This document shows positions 1 through 13,400 of a stretch of 64,000 bases of DNA, one piece after another; the stretch's first letter is position 1; every line of letters begins with the position of its first letter. Under the pieces are notes generated by a model. The model ran no database searches, was not told the origin of the DNA, and saw only the letters and a program-made list of their open reading frames with translations. The position numbers were made by a program, and so were the translations under genes. The DNA comes from Gymnorhina tibicen (lineage: Eukaryota; Chordata; Aves; Passeriformes; Artamidae), in assembly GCA_013399875.1 (NCBI GenBank), contig VXAZ01005703.1:558001-622000 (forward strand), in the 5' to 3' direction.

Positions 1-207
1 TTACCTCTTTGCACAAAAATAGCTTTAGATGAATGCTCTCGAAGGAACTGCTATCGGAACACCCAGAGCAGAAAACACCCAAACCCCACTGAAAAAGAGA
101 CTGCAAATTCATATCTGAATACAAACTTCGTAGCTGAAGAAGCTCACAAGAAGTGTTCATTCCAAAAAGCTGCTCTGTAATTTAGCCCTTTTAAAAATGA
201 AGTATTT

Positions 208-251
208 GGACTTGATGATCTTAAAGGCCTTTTCCAACCTTAACCATTCCA
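208..251 (+). mobile_element. CR1 retrotransposon 3' tail, very short
   Basis: The string GACTTGATGATCTTAAAGG followed by CCTTTTCCAACCTTAACCATTCCA matches the last bases of the avian CR1 3' UTR (usual form: gatgatcttaaaggtcccttccaacccaaaccattctatg) in sense orientation. It is severely 5'-truncated, as most CR1 copies are, because reverse transcription starts at the 3' end. The terminal octamer is decayed. Confidence 0.7.
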
Positions 252-3200
252 CAGCAGTTGGGTAAATGCTGAGGAGAGGGAGGGAGAGGCTAAAGAAGCA
301 ATAATTCCATCCCTTAATAGGTTTTTCCACCTGTTGTTACTAATTGTTGCAAATATCATGGATTGAGTTAGTTACTCGTTAAAAGCAAGATATTTTATTA
401 CAATATATTAACACCCAGCCTGTGTATGACCAAGGCAGTAAACTTCAGGGCCAGACCTTACCTACACTTGCTGCTTAGAGGTTCACAGTCCTGACACTCG
501 CTTTCCTTGTGCAGGATCTGAGTTAACCTTTCCCTGTACAGCTAAGTCACAGTCTCAGAGTTTTACTAAGCTCCAGGCTCATTGGTATTCAGGCAGTGCC
601 TGAATTTTGCGGGCAGCTTTAAACCATTAACCCCCCAAAATTACAGATGGATTTCTAAATACATTACACTTTACCCATTAGAGATCACATGCAACTGCCT
701 GCAGAGGAGGTGTGTCCACAAGCAGTTGAGTTTCACATATTTTCATGATTTGGGATCCTCTTTTCTTCAGTCCAGTCTTGGTTTTTGCATGCTGCTCAGA
801 AAGGGCCTTGGCTTTTCTGGGGCTTTCCAGTCTTCTGTGCCTCATGATTGTTCTGATCAACCTTCAGCTTGCTGAGATACAATTATATGGGGAATTTATA
901 AGGCAAATCATAACAGGAGTTAGATATTTTTAACTTTTATGCATACAAATTTCCAGACTGCTTCAGTTGCTAGAGCTGAAGAATTTTTTTTTCTTAATGT
1001 TGAGTTTGACTTAAGGTTTCTATATTTATATTTGAAATGAGAACTTTCTAGCATTCATTTATGTCTTGTATACTTTTTGAGGTTTTGCACTTATAGTTTC
1101 TGAGCCCTTAGAAAAAATAAATTTTACTCACACAGCACCTTATGATCTAAGAAAGCATTTTTATGCTGTTTTGCTCTGGCCAACCAAGTATTTGGATATT
1201 GAATCACCTGTTCAGGGTTACAAATGAAATCTGTGAAGGTCAAGGGGTTTAAAGTAATATGTATTAATCTCAGGACAGTCGCTTATTTTTATAAGGTTAT
1301 ATTTTGCTTAGACAAACGTTCACAGTAAAAATACTCCAAGCTACTGCCTCTACAGTCATGATTTTTTTTTTTTAAGAGATAGATGCTTTCTGATACACTG
1401 AATGTAGAAGGTAAATTGAAGACTACCAGTTTAGATTTAATTTTTTTCCCTGAGGAATGCACTGTGCTTTGATATGGAGCTTCAATTTGCAATTAGTATT
1501 TTTAGGCACATTTATGAATGTGCAAATTTACTTTTCCTCTAAAGTGTAATAATTCAACTGAATTTCCTCCCTGTAACCTGTAGTCTTCATGTGTCAGAAA
1601 CATGGATTGTTTGGTGAACAAACCACATGTTTTTTTCTAAGTACAAGTGGCAAGAAGTACCTTTGCAAATACTGATTTAAGTATTTCCTGACGCTGCTGT
1701 GAATCCAGTAACACCTTTATGCTGGACAGGCGAATGGTGAGGGATGTGTGGGCTAAAGCAATCTCTGAGTTGGCCTCAATACTTTCTAACTTCACAACAT
1801 ATAATGCTAAAGGGTAGCAAAAGGTGATCTAGTCTTTGTGGTTATTGCAGGGTATCTGAATTATTCCACACTTTTAATCAGCATTAGCACAGTGGTGGGG
1901 CAAGGGGAGTTAACCAGTCACTAATCCTTCCACTGTTTGTTCTCCTAAATCCATATAAAATCTCTCTTAAAAGAACAAACATTGTATCTAGTTGAAGAAT
2001 TTATATCAGTAATTGCTTCTTCTGAATCTTACCAGTAACCCTGTTAAAGGAAAATTTAATGTTAAAAAAAAAACCAAGCCACCTCAGAAAGCCCCGATAC
2101 AGATATTCTTAAATATCTGCTTAAATATTTGCTGACAAGTCACTGATAAATTATTACCTGACATGATGGATCCATGGTATACAATTCTCTACTCCACCCC
2201 TTAATTGTTTTATAGTTCTATGTTTCAGAGCTGTTAATACTTTCGATTTTTCTGGGTTTTTTGAGATACGTTAGAAATTGAAATTTTTTTATGTATTCAT
2301 AATACTGAAATATCTTTCGTTGCATATATTTTCTGAGCTTCCATCATCTAGCAGTTGAAGAGTCTTCCTTTTTATCTATTAGGATTTCTGAGGAAAGAGT
2401 GCTCTGAACACATTGCCAAACTAACACATCCCATTCAGCTTTAGTGAGGTAATGTGTGTATACTGTGTTTGGGTTACAGAAGATTTAGATGCACTGCCAG
2501 AAAAGAAATTAAATTGCAGTTTTGAAAAGCAGTTTTTGAAAGGATGAATTTGTAATATCAAGTAGACTGAGGAGCTTTTCAGTTTATTTGAACAAGTAAA
2601 TGAATAGAGGGGGAGAGAGAGAGAAATCTTTGAATTATCATCAGATATGAATCATTTTCTATCTTGTAAAGCCTTTTCTTCATGTATCTTTGTGTGGCTG
2701 ACTGTCAATCAGAGTCAGTTTGCTGAAGGACCTGAAAGAGGCTGGAGTTTGCATTGTGCTTGCTAAGGAGTACGAGTGCCCTGCCACTTACCAATGCAGG
2801 TTGGATTCTTTCCTTAACAGAAGTGTGCACGTAAGGATAAATGCAGAAAAAAGCTTGGACCTGTTACATCTGCTGATAACACCTCGGGTAGTTTATGCAA
2901 GCCCACACCTTGCATAAAGATCTCCAGGTGTGGTAGGAAGTAAGCCTGGTTTCCATGAGATACCTCAGTAAATTAACAGTCTCTTGGGGAAAAAGGAGAT
3001 CCATCCAGGGTTAGCAGTTGGCCCAGAGTTTTGCTAACAGTGGGAAACGGCTTGTTTTCCAACTTTGGTAATTGTAAAGCCAAGATTTGTGCAGTGATAG
3101 GTTGATTTCACCTGGAGATAAAATGAAACTTTGGCCAAAATAGAAAAGCCACCACTTGAAGCAGAAGTGTCACCACAGTATCCTGTTGCCACTTGAGTTT

Positions 3201-6200
3201 TTTTTGAAAGGGAAAAGGTTTATCCTGGGACGAGGGAAAAGCAAACCAGAAATAGGAGGAGCTGCAGCATGTGACAACGCACCAGAAATCAGATTGTGTC
3301 AGGCTGGGGAAGAGGGTGTTGAGAAATGCCAAAGGATATTCTCGGTGTGTTGCCCGAGCATCCCCACCGTAAGTGTGCAATGAGAGCATGTGAATACACG
3401 AACACTGGAGTGGTGGCTTTCGTCCCACAGCCCCCAGACACACTGAAGGATCATCATGTTAACTGCTGCGCTGAAAACCATTCTTGCCCCCAGGGGACCT
3501 AAGAAGGCTTGACAAATTAGTATAAGAATACAGAGTATATGAGGGAGAACAAACCAAATATTAGAGCTAGTTAGCAAATGATCCAAAGTGCTTAATGCCT
3601 CAAACAAAGAAATTTATTTTGAGGAAAAAACCACAGTCCCAGCTGCTGTGGCTCTTGCACACCTCTTCCTCTCGGCTTCCTCACCCTGTTGTTTTCTTAG
3701 GGCAGAGGTGGGGAAAGAAAGTTAAAGCAAAGTTTAGAAAAGCAATACTTTCCTATATAAAAGGAAATAAAAGAATGTGAGGGATTTGAGTTACAGTTGC
3801 ACACTTTTATAGAATTTTGTAGATAAACAATATCTTTGGACAAAAATGGGAGCTTTATTTTGCCATTTAAGATAAACCCATATTTATTTCAGTGCTAATG
3901 CACACAGATATATACATTTGTAAAGGACGAGTAAGCAAAATAAATGTCAACCTCCCTGTTACTGCTTTGCTATTGGGAGTTTGTCATTGGCATTATGATA
4001 GAAGAGTTAAAAGGGATTTGAAGGATGATAAGATCTTGCTGTTACCTTTATAAAATATATGTGTCATAGATTTATATGCTAATGAAAAAATTCTGCCATG
4101 TGACAAAAGGAGAAAATTGTGTTGGTGCGTTCTGGTTTGAAGAGGTGTTTGATTTATCATATTTACTGCAGTATATTGTTCCAGCTAATACCATACCTAT
4201 TTATAAAGGTATAAAGTCCTTTCAAATTTCTTTACAATGCTTGTGGTCAGCCTTGCATGAAACAGCCATTTGTTCTCATATTAATGCTTGTGCTTTCATG
4301 TAGTTCTGAGAATTTCCTATTACTGTAAATTAATTTCACTTCATTAAGTGGCTGGGTCACAGGCAAGGGAATAATAGCACTCAGAGACACAGGAGATTAC
4401 TAGTTTGAGTAATCATAAATTGGCACCCACCACTTTCTCTCTAATGTTGTAAAGAAGCTTCTGACTGTCAAAGCCATTTGATTAATCAAAAAAGCCTATG
4501 AGTGTGAACTTTAAAGTTAGAAAAGATAAAATTATTATCTACACAAACAACATTTTACAGTGTGGAACAATGGATTCTAGTCCCTGTGGGAGACGATGGT
4601 AAAGATTGAGTTCTCTGTGTTACTTTGCTGTTACTTCACGTCACTTGTGATTATTCAAAGTCATCGACTCAGCAGTCTTACATTATGCATAGAGGGCTCA
4701 GTTGTGAGGAGATGACTCTAGAGCATGGAGAGTTTATTATCTAGATATTAATTTGTCCTCTCATGTAAATGATTATTTCTCCTGCCAAGATGATTATGAT
4801 AGCATCTAATAAAAAGAGGTAATTGTTGGTTTTTTCATATTCTTTTTTCTAAGTCTGGCCCCATGTTTGTTGAAAACAGCTGAAGAGAGACCCACTATGT
4901 TCAGTAGATTTCTGATCAAAGCACTTATATCTAAAGAAAGCTGAGGGGAGTAATTTTTCCAGTATCCAACTCCCTTTATACTGAATAGAAAGAATGAAGA
5001 TGCGTTGGAAAGCATCCTCAGTGCAGGTGTTCCAGAAAGGGCTGTAAAACTGCCCCTTGAGGAGCAAACTGGAAACTACATGGTCAGAGAGGCTGAATGC
5101 AGTGTATAGCAGCTGCAGAGGGAGTGCAAGCAAGTTAGCAGGCCCCCAGAGCTGTTGGAATGATGGTGGATATTCCTGCAGCATTTCCTCTGAAACCTTA
5201 CACGGGGCGTGGAAGGGAATTCCTGCTGCTCTCTTCTCAGGCATCCCCACTGCTCTCTCTGTTTAAACAAGGGTGAAAATTTCAATTATTGCTCTTTCTG
5301 CATCAAACACAGCTCCTGATATCAAGTCTGTCTCCTCGGCCTGGAGCTGTATGTGGCACAAAGACTTTCAGGGCTGCAGTCCTGTCTGGGGGGAGACAGG
5401 GAACGTGATGGGTCTTCTGAAAGCACTTTGGTGGTGGCAACACATTGTCAGCTCTGTCAGGGCGGAGGTTGAGGAAAAGCTGACAGGTCTTGGCTTGCTC
5501 TGAAAATACCACATAGTATTTCTGCACTGTGTGCCTTTGACACACTCGGATGGAAGGAGTGGTGGTGCTTTGTTCTGATTTTCTTCTTGTACCCATGCTT
5601 GTCGTAGGATTACTCGAAAAGAAAAGCTTGTTGTAAAGATTGATCACTAATTTATCGATGTTTCTATCTTATCCAGACCGTATATGATGTATATCGTGTA
5701 ACTGAGGGTGGCATAATTACTTGGATAATTCTGCAAACATTTACATATGTAAATTCAAAAAGGGAATTTGTATCAGCCCAATTAGTCATGCATTTTAAAT
5801 CCTATTGATTTAAAAAGTATGGTACTGAACATTTATAGCCATTTTTGAGTTGCTGTCCCTTTACTTAAAACACCGAAGGAACTTTGATTTTTGCATCAGA
5901 CAGATGCTGCTAACATCTTTTTTTTTCCCATGGCTCCTCATTTTCTGTGGTAGTAATTCAAGCAGTGATAAAAACAAGACATTTCAGTTTATTTCATTTA
6001 TTACCACAATTATTCATCTGAGACAGGTTTTGAGTCTTCCTTGGCAAATAGGATGGAATAGGAAAGCTCAAGATTGCGTGTAGTGGTTTCCCAAGCTGCA
6101 CAGACATGGAGTTCAAAAGCAGGACTTGAGAAGCGTCAGTATATTGAGCAATTCCTAATCAGTTACTAAATGAAAGTTCAAGTTTTGTTAATTAATAATG

Positions 6201-8324
6201 CTCAGTAGTCAGAGAGAAGGATTCAGGCCCATGTGAAGGTTGTGAAAGCTGTATGGTGTCCTAATTGTTTTGAAATTACAGGAATGAAACAGTTTAAAAT
6301 CCATCCTGAGATTATATCTTTTGGTGGTTCTTAATCCACCACAGGTTATATCTGTGGAATTTCAAATGAGAGTTGTGTAACAATGCCACAGAGTAGTTTT
6401 GGTTGTTGTTACTGTTTTGGGTTTTTTGAACAAGTAGGGTTTTTCTGGCCAATTTATGGCACTTGGCTTGGCTGAAAGGTGTACCCTGTTGTAGAGGGTA
6501 TTTGGCAGAGTATGTATGCATAGCTTTTCCTCAGCTAAGACTAAGTATCTGTAGTTATGCTAAATGAGAATTGCAAACTGCAGTGGCTATTTATTGCTGT
6601 TTACTGAGCCCAAGAAAAGAAATGCCCTCCCCATTTTCTAGCCAGGTAGGTAGGTGGAATAGAAAATAATTTTGTTTGGGTTTTGGAAGCTGGTAAAGAC
6701 TTGTGCTGCTGGTTCATTTCTCACAGCAGTTTCAGTGGTGGAAGGTCACATCTCCGAACAAAAGAAAGTGGGAGGACTGGGGAATCCCGTCACTGACTCC
6801 ATCCCAAGAACAGTGGCAGAGGTCTCTGAGCAGAAAGGCTTGAGAAAGGAGAACAGGTGCTGGAGTAACCAAGACTGAGTAAATGAAAGTTTATGTTACA
6901 AATTCATCTTTCTGAGTACACCTTACTGAGCCTAGTATACCTTACTTAGGCAAGACCCAGAAAAGAATGAGATGCATGGCTCAAAATTCCAGGCTGTCTT
7001 TCATTTTAAAAAGAGCAGGAGAACCAGTGGTCTAGAGTTTTCACACAGCTGCAGTAGACTTTTCCATCTGTCTGGGGACACAAGGGGCCAGAGATGCTGT
7101 AGAGGGGGAGGAAGAGTTTTACATTTGTAGAGGTTTATCTACAGCTGGGGGCAAAGAGCTCCATCTGTCCCTGGGTTTGGAACAGAGTAAATAGCTGGTG
7201 AGAGTTCCAGAATGAAGACAGGCTGTGTACTTTTAATTAATTTGGGAAATAAATCTTTCTGTGGAATAGGAGTACAGAGTAGCTAAGGGAAAGCAAAACA
7301 ATGGTATAGGAGTGTGCTGCAGTGTTCTCACTTGACTGATAGTTTTCCTGTTTCAGCTGTGCAGCACAGACAGGTGAGTAATGTCTTGTGCTTGTTGAGA
7401 GGGACAGGAAGGAATCAGCTGACAGAGAGACAGCCAAGACACAGGTTTTAGAGAGAATTGCTGAATAGACTTAATGAAAAGAAACAGGGAACAATGGGAG
7501 GTGAGGGAGGGTGATGTTTGAGCATGGTGCGAGGCTGCTGTGAGAGGCAATTTGCACAGAGCTCAGCCATGTGCTATCTCATCTGACACAGCTAACCGAA
7601 GGGCTGAAATGTGCTCTCAAAGGCAAGGCACAGGGAAATCTGGTGGGGGAAATGGCTCCTTGCCACTTGTCCCAGAAGTGTTGCCCTGCCTGGGAGAGGC
7701 ATCTCTCTCTCAGAAGCCTACAAAAGGTGACATAAAAATGTACTTATTCAAACTGTTTCAAAAGGACTGCCCTCCTCTGTTTTCCTTTTCCTAAAGCTAC
7801 AGAAGGGGAATGAAGGCATGACACATAGGTAGAACAGAAACAAACCGTGTGCTCTAATAATTTACATTGGATTTCCAGGTAAGTGTATGCTTAGACCAAT
7901 AAATCCTACTTAGATACAGCCAAACTTAAAATCAATGGCCAAGACATGTGCCAACATTTTTTACTTGTTAGCATACCTATTAATACAATCCTGCTGTTCT
8001 GTGTGATCCCTGAAAAGTTGCAAGTGGTTTTCCTATCCATGTCAGTGCTAGATTTGCAACATTTTATGCATGAATATATGTGTATGTATCTATCAAAATG
8101 CACATGTATACTATCAAGTTACATCAAACTTGACAAAATTTGCTCATATTTTCCCAGGAATTGTATGATAAATCCAGGAGTCAATTTTTGAGTCTCCATT
8201 CAGTGTGGTGAGAACACAACTTTGCTTAAAATACCCTTTTTGCTTTGGATGTCACTACTGATGCGATTTTCTTACTTTCATTTTCCTTTTTCTATTTTAT
8301 GTGCCTGTCCCCAGACAGATGTGG

Positions 8325-8402
8325 GTGTGTGTGTTTATATATATATGTGTGTGTATGGGACTATATCCACACAAACGTGTGCATACACAAATGTGTATAT
8401 TT
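8325..8402. repeat. Purine-pyrimidine alternating TG/TA repeat with inverted arms
   Basis: A run of TG dinucleotides passes into TA dinucleotides and back to TG (8325-8355), followed by CA- and TG-rich sequence to 8402. TGTGTATG at 8350-8357 pairs with CATACACA at 8382-8389. Inside them CACAC (8368-8372) pairs with GTGTG (8377-8381) around a 4-base loop. This is an imperfect microsatellite. The short open frames across it are repeat-driven and not taken as genes. Confidence 0.7.
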
Positions 8403-10380
8403 ACCCAGGGAAGGGCTAGGTATGGATTATGGATTGACACTTCTGGTTATGAGCTTCAGATTCATGAAGGAACAATCCTTCTGCCACCTTCCAGTGCTCA
8501 ATTAACAGTCAAGCCACAGACTTAGGAGTAGCTGCAGGAGTGATGCAGTAAGGTGGAATTTGCAAGTGCAAACTTGCAGTGTTATTCTTATAAGCTAAGC
8601 TTTAGTTTTCAGTTTGAATGCTGCAATGGAGAAAGTTGTAGAAGCACAGATAAATGTGCATAGCCAGGAGAACACATCTCTAAAGCACTTTTCAAGCAGA
8701 GATACCAAGTGAGCCACCAGTAAGGATGTGTTCTGGTCAGGACCTCTGGGACGCTGACAGTGTATCTCCAAGTGTGTGCTCTCTTTTCCCTCTTCTGGGG
8801 CAGAAAGCAGCAGGTTCAGCACATCCTTTGCTCTGACAAATCCTTCTACTGAAGGCAAGAAAGATTGCAGATTTTTAAAGCAAGAATACTGTTGAAGGTA
8901 TTGGACAAGGATGAGTGACTTGAGCTCCTTGTTCTGTCACATGTTGTGGGTGATGTTTACCGTGCACTTGATCTCTCTGCCCTGATTTCCAACTGCAAGA
9001 AGAGGTCTCATCATAAGGTATTTATGGTTTTTTTCCCTACTTTTTCCTATTGAAAACTCTTTCTATGTCATCTTGGTGTTCTCCAGTGGGAGTGATATCA
9101 GCCGATTTGAACATCGTAGTGGGTGGGTTTTCCCCCTCCCCAGAACTCTGTCATACCTACTTTCATCAAGAAAGTAGAGCCCCAGATTTCTGTACTTAGC
9201 TTTGGTGTGTATTTTTTTGGTGATAGATAATTTTTTATAAGGACCTATTAACTGATTTACTTCAGTAAAAGATCTGGGCAAACTGGGTCTTAATAGTGTT
9301 CTAAATCCATCAGTTCTCAAGGATTTGAAGCAATATTTGAGAGGCAAAAGATTCCCGAGGATGAAATCTTGTCCACTTTAACTTGAATGGAGCTAATATT
9401 AATCCCATATTATTTTATTAATTCTTGAATCATACTTATTTTTGTGCAAGTTCTTCAGAGCTGAAGTAATCAGTCTTCTTTTCTCAGCCCCAAATTCAGA
9501 ATATAGCAATTCAGCTACATAAATAAATGGACTTGAAAAAATGAGTTCCTTTTCTTTGGCAGTCAAGCTTTAGTAAATAATAAACATTATGGTAGACAAT
9601 CCTTATCACAATGGTAAAGGATTACTGCTTTTGTACTTAATGCTTTAAAAAATTAGAACACCTTAATCTTTTAAAAACAATTTGGGTTTGGAAAAACAAA
9701 TTACATTGAAGCTGACAAGATGCTTGCCAAGTTCCAGGAGATGCAGTTTACAACATCTGAGATATTAAACCTTGAATGCCTGAGTTCCTAATAGAAACAG
9801 GGCTTCAGTATTAACTCTTTCAGCTCTGCTGTAGTCTGTAATACATAAAGTGCATATTCTTGTGTCTTCCTCACAAAACCCAGGAGGCTGCTGCTGGGTT
9901 CCTCTACGGTCTCAATGGTACAAGGTAAGATATGAACTCCTGGCTTGCGTGCTTCTGTCCCCTGAGAAGAGAGGCCATAAATATGTATTCCATAATCACT
10001 TTGATAAACTGATTGTGCAGTGTCTTGGAATGGAACTGTGTGTTTTGATCTGCCACTACTGTTGTGAGGTGAATATAGAGTCTCCACATAAGACTTAAAA
10101 ACCTTTTCATTCTAGGCCAGAATGTATCTGTGATAATACCTGTATCCATATGTCTTTCTGCTAGCATGGCCATGTGAGTTCAGCAGGTGGGATGCTTTCT
10201 TTTTATCCTCTTGGGGTACTTAACATAGTACTTGAAATACAGGTAACATATTGTGTTATGGTTCTGCTACTCAGCTATCCAAACTTGAACTCCACTCCCA
10301 ACCTGCCAGTGAATACAGGAGTCTCTTTGTTGGTGTTTGTACTTCCTTACTCTACTGACAAGATTTCATCTGTTGCACGT

Positions 10381-10432
10381 ACCTATCTATCGATACTTAC
10401 CTATCCAGCTATGTCTGTATCTATCTATATCT
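10381..10432. repeat. Degenerate (TATC)n microsatellite
   Basis: Repeated CTAT and TATC units with interruptions (ACCTATCTATCGATAC, CTATCCAGCTATG, TATCTATCTATATC). An old, interrupted tetranucleotide repeat within intron sequence. Confidence 0.6.
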
Positions 10433-13400
10433 TCAGGTCTAGTTGTTCATGGGTGGACAAATTGTTAGACCACAGATAATGTCATAACAACCCTGGTGTT
10501 TTTCAAACTGATGAAGTTTCAAATAATAGACTTCTCTTTGTTATCTGAGTGCATGACCTTGTTTTTCATAGTAGTGAATTTCAGCGTAATTATATTATCT
10601 GGCTTCAGAAAGCATCGCTTTTTAAATGCTCTCTAGATACTTTTGTATTTATCATACTTCCTAGTTTTCTGTCGTAGTTAATTCCTTTAATAGTATTTGT
10701 CAGATTCATTGCTGATAATATTAAATAAGCAACTAAAGCTCTCAGGTGCCAGAGGAGGAACTGCTGGGTAAATTGGATAAGTGAAAACAGAAGAAATTTG
10801 GAATTTCTTAAGGTCTCTGTTGTGAAGCTATGAACCTTGACTGTACTTAGCTTAATTTAAATAACGATTGCACTTTCTTACAAGATATATTATTGTTTTT
10901 TCACTTTGAGTTCAAGAATTTAAGTTTTATTAAATTCACACCGCTCCCACAGAACATTTTAATAGGTAAGGATTGTTCTTCTGTATTCAGCTTTGACTGT
11001 AGGGCTGTTATCCCAAGTAGTCTTTCTTTACTTCCCTTGCATTAGATTCCATGATATCCCTGTTTTTATTTTTTGTTGTCTGTTATCTTACTATGTAAGT
11101 ATCCTTCCCTTTCTTACTGATGTTTTTACATCTTGCAGTGCCCTCTTTGGAAATGGCTGTTAGTATATCCTCATTAAAAAATTTTTATAGTCTTACAAAT
11201 TAAAAGTGGTTTTAGAGACTGTGAGCCCTGTGTGCTTTCTAATATTTAATTTTCTTCTTGTAGTTTCAGATTTAGTCCCTCAAGCCCAACACAGAAGTCT
11301 CATCTAAAAGCATCAGCTAAGAAATGCTCACTTAATGAAAATACTTTTCAGTGGTTGCATTTGCTGACCATTTCTTTCTGTCACAAGTCTTATCTGTCTG
11401 TTCCTCTTCATTAGCTGCATCCTACCTCAATTTGCACTGTACATCTATCTCACCTATATATAAATCTCACTTTATCCAGAAGTAACATTACAGTGACACC
11501 TGACCTAAGTGAAGAAAGACTTTTTTTTCTTTCTTTATTATTTCTTTCCTGTCTCAAGGCCGGATTTCTTGTAGCTAGCTGACCTCTTCCTTCCTTCTGT
11601 GCTCTCTGATGGCAGGCCAGTCAGTTTGTCCCTCATGCAATTCAGCAGTTCCTGGGATTGTGTGAATCTCCAATCTTCTCAAGTTCAGTTTTTCTTCCTG
11701 TAGTTTGTGGTTACTTCCTACCTCCCCTGTCCTCTTTCCCCTCTTCTTCATTTCTGTTTTTTAATCTTCTCTGTGTTGTCCTCACCACCCATAGGTCTCA
11801 GCCTTTGGATTTTATCCTCCTCTTTGCTTGCTGAGTTCTTGTGGTCTCTTTATTTGCTTGTTTGTTTGCTCTCTGCAGCATCACTGTTTCTCTTTGCAGA
11901 GTATCAGTCCCAGCAGGTACCTGTAATATGTGGTCAAATGCATGGCCTTGCCCAAAAGTTTGGTGTGCCTAAGTAGATTCTGCAAACAGAGAAATTTGAC
12001 CACAGCACAGACCTTATGAATAAAGCTATCAACTAATAGGCTTGATTCTTGTTTCCATCTCCCACAGATTTTCCCTCAAGGAGGATGGATTTCATGCCAA
12101 ATTCCTTGTTCGGCACTGTTTGTTGTGTTGTTACACAACAGGTTGCTGTCACTTCATCTTCAGAAAAAGAAATTAACACTTGATGGATGCTTTCATACAT
12201 TAACCTGAAATTTGAATCCATTTTAATGGGATATACACTGAAACAATTTTGTTTTCTAGTCATAACTTGCCACAATCACAATTGTTAAATTAAAACTCTG
12301 TACATTCCATAATATTTGGGGACTGCTTTTCTTCACTCTAAACAGATCATTAGGGATTTAAAACATAGACTGATAGTCCTCTACATAAATTATCCTGCAT
12401 AAACCATATAGTGGTTCATTTTATTGTCAGTGAGGTGTAGGCTACTTTAATTAAACATAATAGAAATTTTCCTTGTGGATCCTTTCATACCTGCATGGAT
12501 GGACTGATAGAAATCCGTGCTAAGGATAGTATATCACAAGTCAAACCAGCTCATATTTTAAAATTAGAAACTTAACTAGTTTCCCTTTTTTCCTCCTCTG
12601 GATTTATAGGGAAACTCAGGTACATGGAAATTCTAACAAAAATCTGTATTTCTTCTAAATTCTACCTCAGAAACAATTGGGGGGAAATTGCAGTTTTTAA
12701 AATGCTAGAAATTATTTAGTTTCAAGAGCAGAATCAATGCCTAGTCTGTGATGTATGCAGGTGTCCCTTGAGTCAGAAGATAAGCTGTTGCTCCACAAAA
12801 CCCATTTGTCTATAACTTTGCAAACACTGTGTGAGCTTGTGTTAGGTAGATGAAGCAGCAATTTTTTCCAAGGATGAAATATGTTTTTTTTAAAATTAGT
12901 AACTTTGCCATACACTTCTCAATAACTGTGTGCAAGCCTTTAGGAAAAGTAATTATGTTTTGTAGTAAAATCTGCTCATGCCCATTACTGTAATGTATAT
13001 TTTTAATACCATTCTTGCTGCCAAAGATAAAGCTGATGCAGACTGGCAGTAATGAGATCACCGTGGGGCTTCCATTGTATCTCTGCAAGCTTTCAGAAAG
13101 TATAGGTGCGAAACATCACGGGATTGGACCCAAGTGGTGAATGTTTGAACATCTGCTTGAAAGAAAAATCTGCAAACAAAAAGTAGATTTATTTGTGTCT
13201 GCTTCCCGTTGGCCTGAGCTGCACATGCACACCATGCTGGGTGACTGCTGCCTTCGTGTGCCCTTCATAAGCTCGTAAGGCTTTGCATAAAGTCCTTAAG
13301 ACTGTGGACATGCTGAGGGAGAGGCAGCCCTTCCATACCACCGTTGCTGCTCCCCAAGCATTTCCTCCTCCTGCAGCATCCTGAGAGTTATCACTTGGCA

